The notes: generated by a model not told the origin, from the sequence alone. 64,000 nt of DNA from Cohnella pontilimi (GCF_005049045.1 NZ_SUPK01000007.1:186001-250000); one strand, 5' to 3'; shown: positions 49,716 through 59,578, counted from the stretch's first letter. Translations and numbers: made by a program.

Positions 49716-49802
49716 AATCCGTTGCACGTCACGTATGGTGTTTGAGGCTTTCGGGCCTTTAAACATATATAAGCTCCAAAACAAGAGAGGGGAATGCAAA
49801 GC

Positions 49803-51482
49803 ATGAAGAAGCTGCTTTTGACTTCGGTCGTGGCGGTCATGGTGAGCGCTACGGCACTGGCCGGATGCTCATCCGACAAAGGTACGAAGTCCGCCGGGCA
49901 AGCATCCGGAACACCACCCGCCAGCTCCGCAGGCGCACCGGCCAGCCAAGCCGCCGCCGGAGACAAGTTCGAGCTGGGATCCGAACCGCTGGAATTCACC
50001 TTTTACGGCAACTACGACTGGTATACGATGCCGAATTGGGGCGATGACCTCGCCACCAAATGGATCAAGGAAAACAAGAAGATTAACGTCATCCCGGTTC
50101 AATCGGGCGGCGACGCCAAAACGAAATATAACACCATGATCGCTTCCAACGACCTCCCGGACGTGATGTGGATGGAACGCGGCCCGGACGTAGAGAAGCT
50201 GCGCCAAGCCGATATGCTGGTTCCGTTCGACGATTACCTGGACAAGTATCCGAACCTGAAAACTTGGCTGGGTGATGCCGGCATCAACATGCTCCGCTCC
50301 GAAGACGGCAAGCTGTATCAGTTCCCGAACTGGTACACGAACCAGCCGAACGGCAACGCCGGTTATGTAATCAACAAGAAAATTTACGAGGAGCTTGGCT
50401 CTCCGAAGCTGGAAACGACGGACGATCTGTACAACTACCTGAAGTTAGTAAAGGCGAAATATCCGAAAGTCGTTCCGTTCGAAAGCGGCTTGGCCAAGGA
50501 CGGCGCAGCACTGGACGTTCTGTACTCCGCTTTCGGCGAAGATCATTTTCCGACCTTCGTCGCAAACCGCGCTGTTCCAAAAGACGGCAAGTTGACGTCG
50601 ATTTTCACCGACCCGGTGTTCCGCGAGTCGATGCAATTCGCGAACAAGCTGTACCGTGAGAAATTGATGACGCAGGACGCGCTGACCCAAACAAGAGACC
50701 AGTACAAAGAGAAAGTGTTGAACGGTCAAATTGCTGTGTTTGCAGATTCAAGTCCGACGGAATTCGGCGATATCGGCAACGTGACGCTGAAGGCGAAAGA
50801 CCCGAAGGCCGGCTATTTCATGATTTGGCCGATTCACAAAGAAGGACTTGACAAAAATAAGATTTTTCCGGGTTCTTACAATCAGTTGGGTTGGAACGTG
50901 AGCGTCATCACAAAAGCCGCCAAGGATCCGGAAAAAATCTTCGCGTTCCTCGACTGGTTTACGGGGCCTGAAGGCCAGCGCACGATTTTCTGGGGACCTC
51001 CCGGACTGTATCAAGACGGCGGAGAAGGCGGTCCGGACGGATTCGCCAAGTTCACGGATAAATATGTAACGGATCATGAGGGCCGCGATAAACTGATGAA
51101 CATCACCAACAGCTTCCAATGGAACGGCAACACGGTGTATATTGACAAGTCGAAAGCCGCATTCGAAGCGTCGCTGCCGGAAGATAGCAAAAACTGGGCG
51201 ACGAAATGGCAATCCGAGATTACCTGGAAAACACAGGCAAACTCGACGCAGTACATTAACCTTTCACCGGCTCCGGACAGCGAGGAAGGCATCATCTGGA
51301 CTCAGCTCGACGAAATGTTCAAGGAAGTACGCGCGAAAGCGCTGATGGCGAAGAGCGAAGCCGATGTTCTCTCCATCTTCGACAAGGCGGAATCCGACGC
51401 GCAGGCGATGGGCTATGAGAAAGTGCTGTCCTTCATGACGACCAAATGGCAGGATAACGTGAAGAAAATGAACGGTAAATAA
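49803..51482 (+). CDS. Extracellular solute-binding lipoprotein (LplA/LipO type)
   Basis: About 559 aa. Lipoprotein signal MKKLLLTSVVAVMVSATALA followed by GCSS; the lipobox Cys is about residue 21. A serine/alanine/glycine linker leads to a large (COG1653) sugar-binding protein of the type that goes with LplB/YtcP permeases. ATG at 49803 has GAGAGGGG upstream; ATG at 49794 is close to that site. An inverted repeat after the stop may lower expression of the following regulators relative to this gene. Confidence 0.92.
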   Translation: MKKLLLTSVVAVMVSATALAGCSSDKGTKSAGQASGTPPASSAGAPASQAAAGDKFELGSEPLEFTFYGNYDWYTMPNWGDDLATKWIKENKKINVIPVQSGGDAKTKYNTMIASNDLPDVMWMERGPDVEKLRQADMLVPFDDYLDKYPNLKTWLGDAGINMLRSEDGKLYQFPNWYTNQPNGNAGYVINKKIYEELGSPKLETTDDLYNYLKLVKAKYPKVVPFESGLAKDGAALDVLYSAFGEDHFPTFVANRAVPKDGKLTSIFTDPVFRESMQFANKLYREKLMTQDALTQTRDQYKEKVLNGQIAVFADSSPTEFGDIGNVTLKAKDPKAGYFMIWPIHKEGLDKNKIFPGSYNQLGWNVSVITKAAKDPEKIFAFLDWFTGPEGQRTIFWGPPGLYQDGGEGGPDGFAKFTDKYVTDHEGRDKLMNITNSFQWNGNTVYIDKSKAAFEASLPEDSKNWATKWQSEITWKTQANSTQYINLSPAPDSEEGIIWTQLDEMFKEVRAKALMAKSEADVLSIFDKAESDAQAMGYEKVLSFMTTKWQDNVKKMNGK

Positions 51483-51500
51483 AGCACATTCTCCAAAACA

Positions 51501-51537
51501 AGGGCAAAGGGTATACTTAACGTATACTCTTTGCTCT
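51501..51537 (+). terminator. Intercistronic hairpin after the binding-protein gene
   Basis: Stem AGGGCAAAG-GGTATAC with GTATAC-TCTTTGCTCT and loop TTAAC. The T tail is weak (CTACTCTATTTT), so it is likely a partial terminator or mRNA stabiliser between the lipoprotein and regulator genes. Confidence 0.6.
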
Positions 51538-51552
51538 ACTCTATTTTCGGAG

Positions 51553-53130
51553 ATGATGACCATCTACAAGGTTTTACTTGCCGATGACGAGAGGCTGGAC
51601 TTGGAAGGAATGCGCCGGTTCGTCCCCTGGGATGAGATGGGGCTTGAAGTCGTGGATGCCGTGAACAGCGGCTTCGCAGCGATGGAAGTGATAAAGCGGG
51701 AAAAGATCGACATTCTTGTCACGGACGTCCAAATGCCGAACATGACCGGACTCGAACTGGCCGGCAAAGCAAGAGAATGCTGGTCGGATCTCAAAGTGAT
51801 TTTCGTAAGCGGTTACCAAGACTTCCATTATGTCAAACAGGCGATTTCCATGAATGCGGCCAGCTATGTGCTGAAACCGATGGACGACCGTGAGCTGATC
51901 GATTCTTTGCGGAAGATTACGGACGAATTGAATCAGGAACGAAAACAGCGGGAGACCGAAGCCGCTTACCGGCAAATGGTCCCGATGGTCAAAAACGAAT
52001 TGCTGCTGCAGCTGCTGGAGGGCTCGTTCGATCCCGAGACGTTGAAAGTGTTGAGCGAGCAATACGGTTTCGGCGATATCGGATGGCCGGCCAACGTCGC
52101 CGTGCTGGAGACCGACGATTTGTCCTGGAAATTCAGTTCCGGTCAAGATATAGATAAATCCGCGCTGCTGAACGAATATTCGCTTGATTTGGTTCGGATC
52201 TCGGAAGAGAGGGACGTCGCGTGCGTCTGGAGAATCGCCAAGTACCGATGGGCGCTTATTTTGGGCAGCGCCGCTCCTTCAACTTTTTTGAAAGATTTGA
52301 TCACCTACACCAAGGAACGGTATCCGTTCAGCATTACGATCGGCTTCGGGGAACCGGCGAAAGACGTTGCGAACATCCAATTCTCGTACGCCCAGGCTCT
52401 GCAGGCGCTCGAATATAAAATGTTTCAAGGCAAAGGCAAAGTAATCGACTTTGCGGAAGTACGCCTGGCCGAGACGGATCAAACGGAAAATCTCAACATT
52501 CAATTGGACATCTTATTCGAAGCCATGTCCGGATATGAACTTGTCAGGATACACGACGAGGTCGACGCACTGTTCCGGCTTGGTGTCAATCTGAAGTCGA
52601 AGTGGTCGGTTCATAATTTTGCGATGTATATCTTATTGAAATTGGAAAACTATTTACAGACGCAGAACGAGGATTTGTTCAAGCTTCTCGGCATGGACTT
52701 CAAGAGTCTGGACATCATTCGGCAATTCGAGACGATCGACGATATTCGTTCCTGGCTTGTGCATCGAATTTATGAAATTTCGGAAACGCTTTACCGCAAA
52801 AAGCAGAATAAGAACTGGAAACTGATCCATGAAGTCGTTGCGCATATCCAGAGTCGGCTCCGCGAATCGATTACGCTGCGTGAGGTAGCGGAGCATTTTG
52901 AATTTTCTCCGAATTACCTGAGTCATTTGCTGAAGAAAGAAACGGGAAAAGGCTTTAACGAATATGTGATTTCTCTTCGCATGGAGAAGGCCTCTCAGCT
53001 GCTGCGCGATACCAAGCTCAAGATTTATGAAGTGGCGGATCAAGTCGGATACCGCTATATGCCCTATTTCAGCAAGCAATTCCGGGATACATACGGAATG
53101 ACGCCCGTCGAGTACAAAAGGAGACATTAA
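51553..53130 (+). CDS. Response regulator, AraC type (YesN)
   Basis: 525 aa. The N-terminal receiver has phospho-Asp in DILVTDVQMPNMTGLEL (about residue 55) and the Lys of YVLKPMDD; a middle region of about 280 residues follows, and an AraC helix-turn-helix pair ends the protein (ITLREVAEHFEFSPNYLSHL and KIYEVADQVGYRYMPYFSK). It should activate the transporter operon when phosphorylated by the next gene product. The stop is 2 bases before the kinase start; AAAAGGAG for the kinase lies inside its 3' end. Confidence 0.92.
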   Translation: MMTIYKVLLADDERLDLEGMRRFVPWDEMGLEVVDAVNSGFAAMEVIKREKIDILVTDVQMPNMTGLELAGKARECWSDLKVIFVSGYQDFHYVKQAISMNAASYVLKPMDDRELIDSLRKITDELNQERKQRETEAAYRQMVPMVKNELLLQLLEGSFDPETLKVLSEQYGFGDIGWPANVAVLETDDLSWKFSSGQDIDKSALLNEYSLDLVRISEERDVACVWRIAKYRWALILGSAAPSTFLKDLITYTKERYPFSITIGFGEPAKDVANIQFSYAQALQALEYKMFQGKGKVIDFAEVRLAETDQTENLNIQLDILFEAMSGYELVRIHDEVDALFRLGVNLKSKWSVHNFAMYILLKLENYLQTQNEDLFKLLGMDFKSLDIIRQFETIDDIRSWLVHRIYEISETLYRKKQNKNWKLIHEVVAHIQSRLRESITLREVAEHFEFSPNYLSHLLKKETGKGFNEYVISLRMEKASQLLRDTKLKIYEVADQVGYRYMPYFSKQFRDTYGMTPVEYKRRH

Positions 53131-53132
53131 CC

Positions 53133-54878
53133 GTGCGGAGGTTTGTTCAGTTCGGCTACAAGCTGATGTTCTCCTATGTTGTCTTCATCACGATTCCCGT
53201 ACTCGTCGTCGGGTATTTTTCCTATTCCATTTTCAACGAATCGATACGGAATCAGACCCAAGTCAACATCCAAGGCACGTTGAAACAGATGGAGGACAAC
53301 ATCGCCTATCAGCAGGAGGATATCGAGCGGGTTGTAGATGTCCTCTACAGAGATGGAACACTTGCCAAACATCTGCGAAGCTATCAGCCGGGATGGGAAA
53401 AATACTATGCGCTCACCGAATATTCGCTGCCGAAATTTCGTACGGCTCTCGAGACCACGACGCAAAATATTTGGTTATCCGTGTACGTGCACAATGAACT
53501 GATGCCGGAAATCTATCATGATTACGGGGCGGCGGATCCGCTTTTGAGAGAAGCGCAACTGCTGGACATATACAATATTCGACGAATTGCCGACAAGGAT
53601 TGGTACCTTCATTTTCCGAAAGAAGAGTACGGAACGACCAAACAGTGGCAGCAGATCGAAGATGACGAACGGTTTCGCAGAGTCTCCTTTATTCGCCGGC
53701 TGGTAGACGTACCGTTCCCGCCACAAATACAGGAAGTCGGGTTCATGCGCGTCAGCGTGCATTTATCCGAGTTGTTTCAAAGCGTCGATCATCATGAGAT
53801 CGGAAAAAACAGCGCGCTGGTCGTGGCGGATGATCGTGGCCGGGCGATCTATTCCTCAGGAGATCCCTCCGCTTTACAGGGAATCGATTGGAATCAATAT
53901 ACGGCGAGCGACCGGTTGATCATTCGTCAGCCGCTGCCGGGGCTGCCTTTTCAGCTCATTGCCTCCGTATCGGCCGACATCCTGGAGAAGGACGCCCAAA
54001 AGGTGACGACGCTGACAGCGGTCGTCTGTCTCATTTGCTTCCTGGTATTCTCGGTGGTGGCCGTCTTCATTTCCCGTTATTTTACGAAACGCGTAATGAA
54101 GATAGTGGCGGTGCTGAAAGCGTTCCGGGAAGGTGACTTCCACAAAAGGCTGTATTTGAAAGGGAACGACGAATTTTATCATATTGCTCAGGCTTTGAAC
54201 GAGATGGGTCAAAATACGCATCAATTGATCGAAGAAGTGTACGTGACGAATCTGAAAAAGAAAGAAGCGGAGCTGGAATCGCTGCAGGCGCAGGTGAATC
54301 CGCACTTTCTTTACAACACGCTCTCGTCCATCAGCCGACTGGCCAAATTCGGCGAGGTGGAGAAGCAGCATCAAATGATTATGAATCTCGCGACGTTCTA
54401 TCGCTTGTCTTTGAATGACGGGCGGATGATCATCCCGGTCGGCAAGGAGCTGGAGCAGGCGCAGGCCTACCTGGACATTCAGAAGGTCAAATACGAAGAA
54501 CGCCTAAGCGTGCAGTTCGATATCCAGCCGGAAGTGATCCGGTATGATACGATGAAATTGATTTTGCAACCGTTCTTGGAAAATGTGTTGAAGCACGCCT
54601 GGTGCGCGGATCGGATTCATGTCCGGATTACCGGAGAGCTGTCGGGGGATACAATCGTCTACCGCATTATCGACGACGGCGTCGGCATGACGGCTCAGCG
54701 GATTCATGAGATATTGGACCCGGAGGAGACGGGAAAGTCCGGATACGGCGTTCGAAATGTGGATCAGAGGATCAAGCTTCATTACGGTAAAGATTACGGG
54801 GTAAATGTTTACAGCCGCCCCGGAATCGGAACAACCGTCAGGATCACGATTCCGGCAGTGTATCGAACCCCCGCTTAA
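53133..54878 (+). CDS. Sensor histidine kinase, YesM type
   Basis: 581 aa. Two membrane helices (about 10-30 and 290-310) frame an outside sensor domain; HAMP follows, then His_kinase with the phospho-His in QVNPHFLYNTLSSISRLAK and HATPase with LQPFLENVLKHAW, DDGVGM and GYGVRNVDQRIKL. YesM/YesN pairs control sugar uptake operons in Paenibacillus and Bacillus. GTG at 53133 follows AGGAG. Here the pair sits downstream of the binding protein rather than upstream of the transporter. Terminator at 54881-54910. Confidence 0.93.
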   Translation: MRRFVQFGYKLMFSYVVFITIPVLVVGYFSYSIFNESIRNQTQVNIQGTLKQMEDNIAYQQEDIERVVDVLYRDGTLAKHLRSYQPGWEKYYALTEYSLPKFRTALETTTQNIWLSVYVHNELMPEIYHDYGAADPLLREAQLLDIYNIRRIADKDWYLHFPKEEYGTTKQWQQIEDDERFRRVSFIRRLVDVPFPPQIQEVGFMRVSVHLSELFQSVDHHEIGKNSALVVADDRGRAIYSSGDPSALQGIDWNQYTASDRLIIRQPLPGLPFQLIASVSADILEKDAQKVTTLTAVVCLICFLVFSVVAVFISRYFTKRVMKIVAVLKAFREGDFHKRLYLKGNDEFYHIAQALNEMGQNTHQLIEEVYVTNLKKKEAELESLQAQVNPHFLYNTLSSISRLAKFGEVEKQHQMIMNLATFYRLSLNDGRMIIPVGKELEQAQAYLDIQKVKYEERLSVQFDIQPEVIRYDTMKLILQPFLENVLKHAWCADRIHVRITGELSGDTIVYRIIDDGVGMTAQRIHEILDPEETGKSGYGVRNVDQRIKLHYGKDYGVNVYSRPGIGTTVRITIPAVYRTPA

Positions 54879-54880
54879 GC

Positions 54881-54910
54881 GAAAAAGACCCCTTTGCAGG
54901 GGTCTTTTTC
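54881..54910. terminator. Bidirectional terminator
   Basis: 13-bp stem GAAAAAGACCCCT / AGGGGTCTTTTTC with loop TTGC, between convergent genes. Confidence 0.92.
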
Positions 54911-54934
54911 ATGGATACAGGAACAGGCGGGGCA

Positions 54935-57001
54935 TTAATCGTCTTCGGACTGCTGCTTCGCCAATCCATTGGCTTCGCGGAGGAGCGAGAAGTATTGATC
55001 TGCTCTCACGACGGAATATTCCGGTCCGAGTGACTCGGTAATGGCGAGGGCATCCGTAGGCGTCATGCTCCAAGCCAGCAATCCGAGAGAGACGAACAAC
55101 GGAGATTGTCCATCCCACTTCGCTTTGGCTGCCGACAGGACGTTTTTGGCATCCTGCACGGTGCTGACGCCTTGAATGGTCGATACGGGGAGGTTACCGT
55201 TCATCACCTCGGTGCCGTAGCGGTCTTCCCAGCTCAGGAACAGTCCCGGAGCTTTGTATCCGTCCCGGTAGGCAGCGGCAATGTCGCTGCTCAGCGGTAC
55301 GTTTTGCCCGTTGATCCGGTTGAGTACATAAGGAATAGTCATGCCGGTCTTATGGAGATAGGAATAGGTCCTCTTCAGGTAGTCGGCGAATGAAGATTTC
55401 GGCCAGACCGCGGGATAAAAGTAGCCGGCTCCGGAAGGACCGGCGATCAGCTGGTCATTGTCCGTGGCGGTCGACCGGTAGTAATTGAGCATAGCTGGGG
55501 CCGCATCATACAAAAGCGGGTTAGAGGTCCAGTTAATCGGGACTTTGCCGCGGTTCGGGTCATTCCAGAGGTTGCGCATCCGGTGCTGGTTGTATTGCAG
55601 GTTGTCGCCTTCGCTGAACGTATACGTAACATATATTTTGTTCTCCAGCTTAGGCGTTTTCACTTTTTTCGGAGCAGGTGAAGGTGCTGTCTTTCCGGAG
55701 AAAACGGTCAGGTTGCTGAACCAGTCGGCCGCCAGCACATACACGCCGTGGCTCGAAGTGATTTCAACTCCGCTGAATTCACCCTCCACGTCATTGCTGA
55801 ACCAACCCAAATAGGGCGTGCCGGGTTGTACATCCGACAAAATTTTCTCAAACAAGGCTTTCTGTTCCGGAACGTTGGCGTCCAACCAGAATACCATCGC
55901 TTTGTTGGCGACCGCATAATCGCGCAGGAAACCGTACGGTTCTCTGCCCTCGGACGACGGAGGCTGTTCGTTGCCCGCGGAAACCTTGTACTGGTTCCAC
56001 ATGTCGACGGACGCGGTCAACTGCTTGGTGCCGGCGGGGGACGTGAATTTGTAGACAAAATATCTTCCGTTGTCTGCGAACCGGTGACCGCCGTTTCCGG
56101 AGGAAAGCTGCGAGTTTTGGCGGTCATAAAGGAACGGTTCTTCTTCCGGCGTGCCTGGAATGAACCGCGCGATCACGTTACCGTCCGCCTTCACAGTGAC
56201 TTCATGTACGGCAGGTCCCCAGCCGTCTTGCGGGAACGCGTCATCAAAGCGCAGATAGATGGCTTCTTTCCCGAGAAACTCGGATAAGTCGAATTCATAC
56301 GTTTTACGGTTGGCGGCGTTCCGCTCCTGGGTGGTCTCTTGCGCAATCGTGCGGAAGGAGGGAGGAAGCCCCGGAGGCACTTTGACGGACGTGTCGGGAC
56401 TTAATCCGATCAGCATACGATGGGTTGTCTGGTTCCACAGGTTCTCATACTGCCATGTATAGGCGTCCATTCGATTTTTGAATTTTCCGCGCAAATCGTC
56501 GAGCACCTTGAAGTTGTAGGGGGCAGAAGAGAGTTTGGCTGCCAGCTCCGGGCTGGCGACAACAGCGTCCTTAAGACCGGCCATTGTGGTGGCGACGTTG
56601 ATGGAGTCCGGGACTTTCGGGTCGTAAACGATAACGCCCTTGATTTCGTTTTGGAACTGTTTAACGACATCCCAGTTATCGTCAACGACTTGGTAAGGGA
56701 CGTGCAGGTCATTGAGCCATGTAAATTTACCTTCCTCCTCACTTTCAAGCAAATAGATCCGGGGCTCTTCCCGGTTCACGATACCCTGCAGCGTAGCGAG
56801 CAGCAGCTTCATGTCTCCTGGTGCGTCATAGACGTCCGTCACGGTGAGGTGTTTGACTTTCGCAAAGCTTGGAAGCGCCTGTTTCTCAGGCCAAACAACG
56901 GAGGATGGTTGCCGGCCGGAAGCCTGTTCGGCTGAGACGGGCAGTGATAAGGACAAGGCGAACAGCAAAGCGAGACTAACGGTTGTCAGCTTTCGAATCA
57001 T
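54935..57001 (-). CDS. Secreted GxGYxYP-domain protein
   Basis: About 688 aa. Signal peptide MIRKLTTVSLALLFALSLSL, with cleavage after VSA. The name-giving motif is visible as GAGYFYPAVW (about residue 500), preceded by the N-terminal lobe with LLATLQGIVNREEPRIYL typical of this putative glycoside-hydrolase-like family. No catalytic pair has been established for it. ATG at 57001 has GAGGTG 6 bases upstream. It is divergent from a GntR/LacI-type regulator and next to a sugar ABC operon and an alpha-mannosidase, so it probably acts on extracellular glycans (inference). Confidence 0.85.
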   Translation of the reverse strand: MIRKLTTVSLALLFALSLSLPVSAEQASGRQPSSVVWPEKQALPSFAKVKHLTVTDVYDAPGDMKLLLATLQGIVNREEPRIYLLESEEEGKFTWLNDLHVPYQVVDDNWDVVKQFQNEIKGVIVYDPKVPDSINVATTMAGLKDAVVASPELAAKLSSAPYNFKVLDDLRGKFKNRMDAYTWQYENLWNQTTHRMLIGLSPDTSVKVPPGLPPSFRTIAQETTQERNAANRKTYEFDLSEFLGKEAIYLRFDDAFPQDGWGPAVHEVTVKADGNVIARFIPGTPEEEPFLYDRQNSQLSSGNGGHRFADNGRYFVYKFTSPAGTKQLTASVDMWNQYKVSAGNEQPPSSEGREPYGFLRDYAVANKAMVFWLDANVPEQKALFEKILSDVQPGTPYLGWFSNDVEGEFSGVEITSSHGVYVLAADWFSNLTVFSGKTAPSPAPKKVKTPKLENKIYVTYTFSEGDNLQYNQHRMRNLWNDPNRGKVPINWTSNPLLYDAAPAMLNYYRSTATDNDQLIAGPSGAGYFYPAVWPKSSFADYLKRTYSYLHKTGMTIPYVLNRINGQNVPLSSDIAAAYRDGYKAPGLFLSWEDRYGTEVMNGNLPVSTIQGVSTVQDAKNVLSAAKAKWDGQSPLFVSLGLLAWSMTPTDALAITESLGPEYSVVRADQYFSLLREANGLAKQQSEDD

Positions 57002-57110
57002 AATGAGCACCTCATTTGCCGATGGAATGGTGAGTGATCGTTCTGCCAGCTCGTTGCACCTCCCCCGTGGCTATGTAGGATGAACCCATGAACGACCTGA
57101 CTCAATTCAT

Positions 57111-57139
57111 ATTAAATATATTACATATGTATTATTCAA
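57111..57139 (-). promoter_or_regulatory. Promoter of the GxGYxYP gene with a spacer palindrome
   Basis: Minus strand: -35 TTGAAT (57134-57139), 17-base spacer, -10 TTTAAT (57111-57116). The spacer contains the perfect palindrome TACATATGTA (57122-57131), a possible operator for the divergent regulator. The 327-base gap 57002-57328 holds this promoter, the GntR promoter and no gene. Confidence 0.55.
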
Positions 57140-57259
57140 TGGATTCGACAAAACTTTTCAAATAAAAACATTCTTCAAAGTACAGGATAGGTCGAATGGA
57201 ATGCGAATGAAGTAACTCCTATATTCCTTCACTCCTATTGTGCTCTGCGGACATAGTTA

Positions 57260-57288
57260 TTGCACATCTCGATAAAAGGATATATTAT
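57260..57288 (+). promoter_or_regulatory. Promoter of the GntR-type regulator
   Basis: -35 TTGCAC (57260-57265), 17-base spacer, -10 TATTAT (57283-57288). Confidence 0.6.
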
Positions 57289-57328
57289 ATATTACAAATT
57301 GAGACAGAAGTTTGGTGATGAAAGAGAA

Positions 57329-58474
57329 ATGAATACGACGGACCGTATTCCGCTTTATCAGAAAATTCAAGACTATATCCGCGATCAGATCGAATCGGAA
57401 GGACTGAAGGCCGGCGACCGGATCCCGACGGAGAAAGAGTTGATGGAGAAATTCAACGTCAGCAAAATTACGGTGGTCAATGCGTTGTCCGGATTGGCCA
57501 ACGAAAAAATAATCAGCCGCGTCCCCGGCCGAGGGAGCTTCGTCAATGATGCTGCTGCCGAATCCATGTCTTCCGGCGGCGGCGCACAACAGCCCGAACG
57601 GCAGGAGGGCGGTCTGCAAACGCGCATCATTGGCCTCGTGATGCCGAGCATCGTGGATTACTTCGCCATCCGGCTCATCGACGGCATACAGTCCGCGTTG
57701 AGAAAAAATGGCTATCGAAGCATGATTCTGCTTTCCGAGGGCGACTTGGATAAAGAGAAAGAAGCCATTACGACGTTGAAAGAGATTGGCGCGGAAGGAC
57801 TTCTTATTTTTCCGGTGGACGAAGAACAGTACAATGAGGAAATCTTGAGCATGAAGTTTGCAGGCTTCCCATTCCTCTTGATTGATCGTTATTTGCCGGG
57901 CGTCGAAACGAATTACATTGCCGCCGACGGGCGGAAAGGTACCGGACTCGCGGTCGATCACCTTTGGGAGCTCGGTCACCGTGAAATTGCGATCTGTTCG
58001 GACTCGCCGCTTCAAACCGTAACGATCCAGGAGCGGATCGAAGGATACATGAACGCCTTGAAAAACAAGGGAGCGCTGATTAACCCTGCGCACATCATCA
58101 CCGGTTTCCGGGTGGAGAGTTTAAAAGATGCTGCGAAACATCCTTTGTACCGGTACATCCGCAACCGGATGGCGACCGCATACATTACGCTGAACGGAAG
58201 GCTCGGCGTGCAGATTTATCAGATGGCCCGCCAAGCCGGCTTATCCGTGCCGGATGATTTGTCCATCGTCAGCTTTGACGATCCCACTTCGATTGTCGAA
58301 GAGTTCAGCACATTCACGCATATCAAGCAGTTCGAATCCGACATGGGATATCAAGCTGCCTCGAAATTGATTGAATTCATACGCGGCGAAGACAACCGGG
58401 ACGGCAAATACACCAAAACCTTGATCGATCCGGAGCTGGTCGTCCGGCAAACGACCGGTCCGGTTCCACACTGA
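57329..58474 (+). CDS. GntR/LacI-type (AraR-like) transcriptional regulator
   Basis: About 381 aa. N-terminal GntR winged helix (PLYQKIQDYIRDQIESEGL, then KELMEKFNVSKITVVNALS and ISRVPGRGSFV), a short linker, then a LacI-type periplasmic-binding-protein domain (IIGLVMPSIVDYFAIRLIDG to about residue 375, with DDLSIVSFDDPT). This combination is that of AraR. ATG at 57329 follows AAAGAGAA. It probably senses a sugar and represses the flanking GxGYxYP and ABC/mannosidase genes. Confidence 0.92.
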   Translation: MNTTDRIPLYQKIQDYIRDQIESEGLKAGDRIPTEKELMEKFNVSKITVVNALSGLANEKIISRVPGRGSFVNDAAAESMSSGGGAQQPERQEGGLQTRIIGLVMPSIVDYFAIRLIDGIQSALRKNGYRSMILLSEGDLDKEKEAITTLKEIGAEGLLIFPVDEEQYNEEILSMKFAGFPFLLIDRYLPGVETNYIAADGRKGTGLAVDHLWELGHREIAICSDSPLQTVTIQERIEGYMNALKNKGALINPAHIITGFRVESLKDAAKHPLYRYIRNRMATAYITLNGRLGVQIYQMARQAGLSVPDDLSIVSFDDPTSIVEEFSTFTHIKQFESDMGYQAASKLIEFIRGEDNRDGKYTKTLIDPELVVRQTTGPVPH

Positions 58475-58500
58475 CCATCTGAACAAAAAAAGCTGACCGC

Positions 58501-58535
58501 AAGAACCTTCTCTTCCGTGAGAAGGTTCTTTTTTT
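58501..58535 (+). terminator. Terminator of the GntR-type regulator
   Basis: 12-bp stem AAGAACCTTCTC / GAGAAGGTTCTT with loop TTCCGT, followed by eight T. Confidence 0.92.
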
Positions 58536-58556
58536 GATTTTGTAATATTAAAGATA

Positions 58557-58585
58557 TTGAATATGTATAATGGTTATAATATATT
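58557..58585 (+). promoter_or_regulatory. Promoter of the second sugar ABC operon
   Basis: -35 TTGAAT (58557-58562), 17-base spacer, -10 TATATT (58580-58585). The spacer contains TATAATGGTTATA, a 5-bp inverted repeat, and could be an operator of the upstream regulator. Confidence 0.6.
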
Positions 58586-58621
58586 ATGGGTGTATCTACA
58601 AACAGATTGAGGTGCTGAGAT

Positions 58622-59578
58622 ATGGCTCAAACCGCCTTGCGAGTCCGAGAAGCTTCGGTCAAGCGTGCAAAGACAAGGAATAAAGATGCTTGGATCGCAG
58701 CCGCTATACTTACGCCGATGTTTTTGTTTTGGCTGATCGCTTCGGGGTTTCCAACCCTATTCGGTTTCTTGCTCGGTTTTTTTAACTGGATCGGCTTGAA
58801 TGATACACCCAACTTTGTTTGGTTCGATAATTTTGTAAGCTTTTTCAAAAATCCGGTTTATACGGCTGCATTGTGGCGGTCGATCTGGCTGGGCGGTTTG
58901 GTCACATCGGTTACGGTCATTGCAGGCTTCGGCGCAGCACTGCTCATGAATATGCCGTTATTCGCCAAAGGGTTTTATCGGACAATTTGGTATATTCCGG
59001 CGGTGACTTCCACGGTAGCGACAACGCAGGTGTTCAACACCTTATTGGATACCAATAACGGCGTAATCAATAATGTGCTGAAATCCATGGGGAAAGAACC
59101 GATAGTGTGGCAGTATTCGGTGAATTGGGGCATTTTTTGGATTGTCGTTTATTCCGTTTGGAAAGGAGTGGGAGGAACGGCGCTTATTTTGCTCGCCGGT
59201 TTGCAATCGGTCGATCCAACTTTGTATGAAGCGTCGGAAATCGACGGTGCAGACCGGTGGGGGAAGCTGCGTTATGTGACTTTGCCGGGACTCAAGCCAT
59301 TCGCAACTTACATTGTGATCACCAGCCTCATAAGCGCATTGCAGATTTATGAACAGGTGCTTTTTATTACGGACGGAGGCCCTTACGGACAGACGGAAGT
59401 GCTCGTCTTTCGAATTTATCGCGACGGTTTCTGGGATTTCAACCTCGGAATGGCGGGGGCGTCATCCTTGATCATGGCGATCGTCGTCATTGCGGTAGCC
59501 GTGCTTTATTTTAATCGGTCGTCGAAAGCGGAGCGGCAGACGACCATTCCGGTAAAACCGCTGAAGAGGGGGCAATAA
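58622..59578 (+). CDS. Sugar ABC transporter permease (MsmF/UgpA type)
   Basis: 318 aa, six membrane helices. EAA loop YEASEIDGADRWGKLRYVTL. With the next permease and the solute-binding protein it forms a CUT1-type importer. GAGGTG lies before the ATG. Its neighbours point to a glycoside as substrate, probably a mannose-containing oligosaccharide because of the downstream alpha-mannosidase (inference). Confidence 0.93.
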   Translation: MAQTALRVREASVKRAKTRNKDAWIAAAILTPMFLFWLIASGFPTLFGFLLGFFNWIGLNDTPNFVWFDNFVSFFKNPVYTAALWRSIWLGGLVTSVTVIAGFGAALLMNMPLFAKGFYRTIWYIPAVTSTVATTQVFNTLLDTNNGVINNVLKSMGKEPIVWQYSVNWGIFWIVVYSVWKGVGGTALILLAGLQSVDPTLYEASEIDGADRWGKLRYVTLPGLKPFATYIVITSLISALQIYEQVLFITDGGPYGQTEVLVFRIYRDGFWDFNLGMAGASSLIMAIVVIAVAVLYFNRSSKAERQTTIPVKPLKRGQ

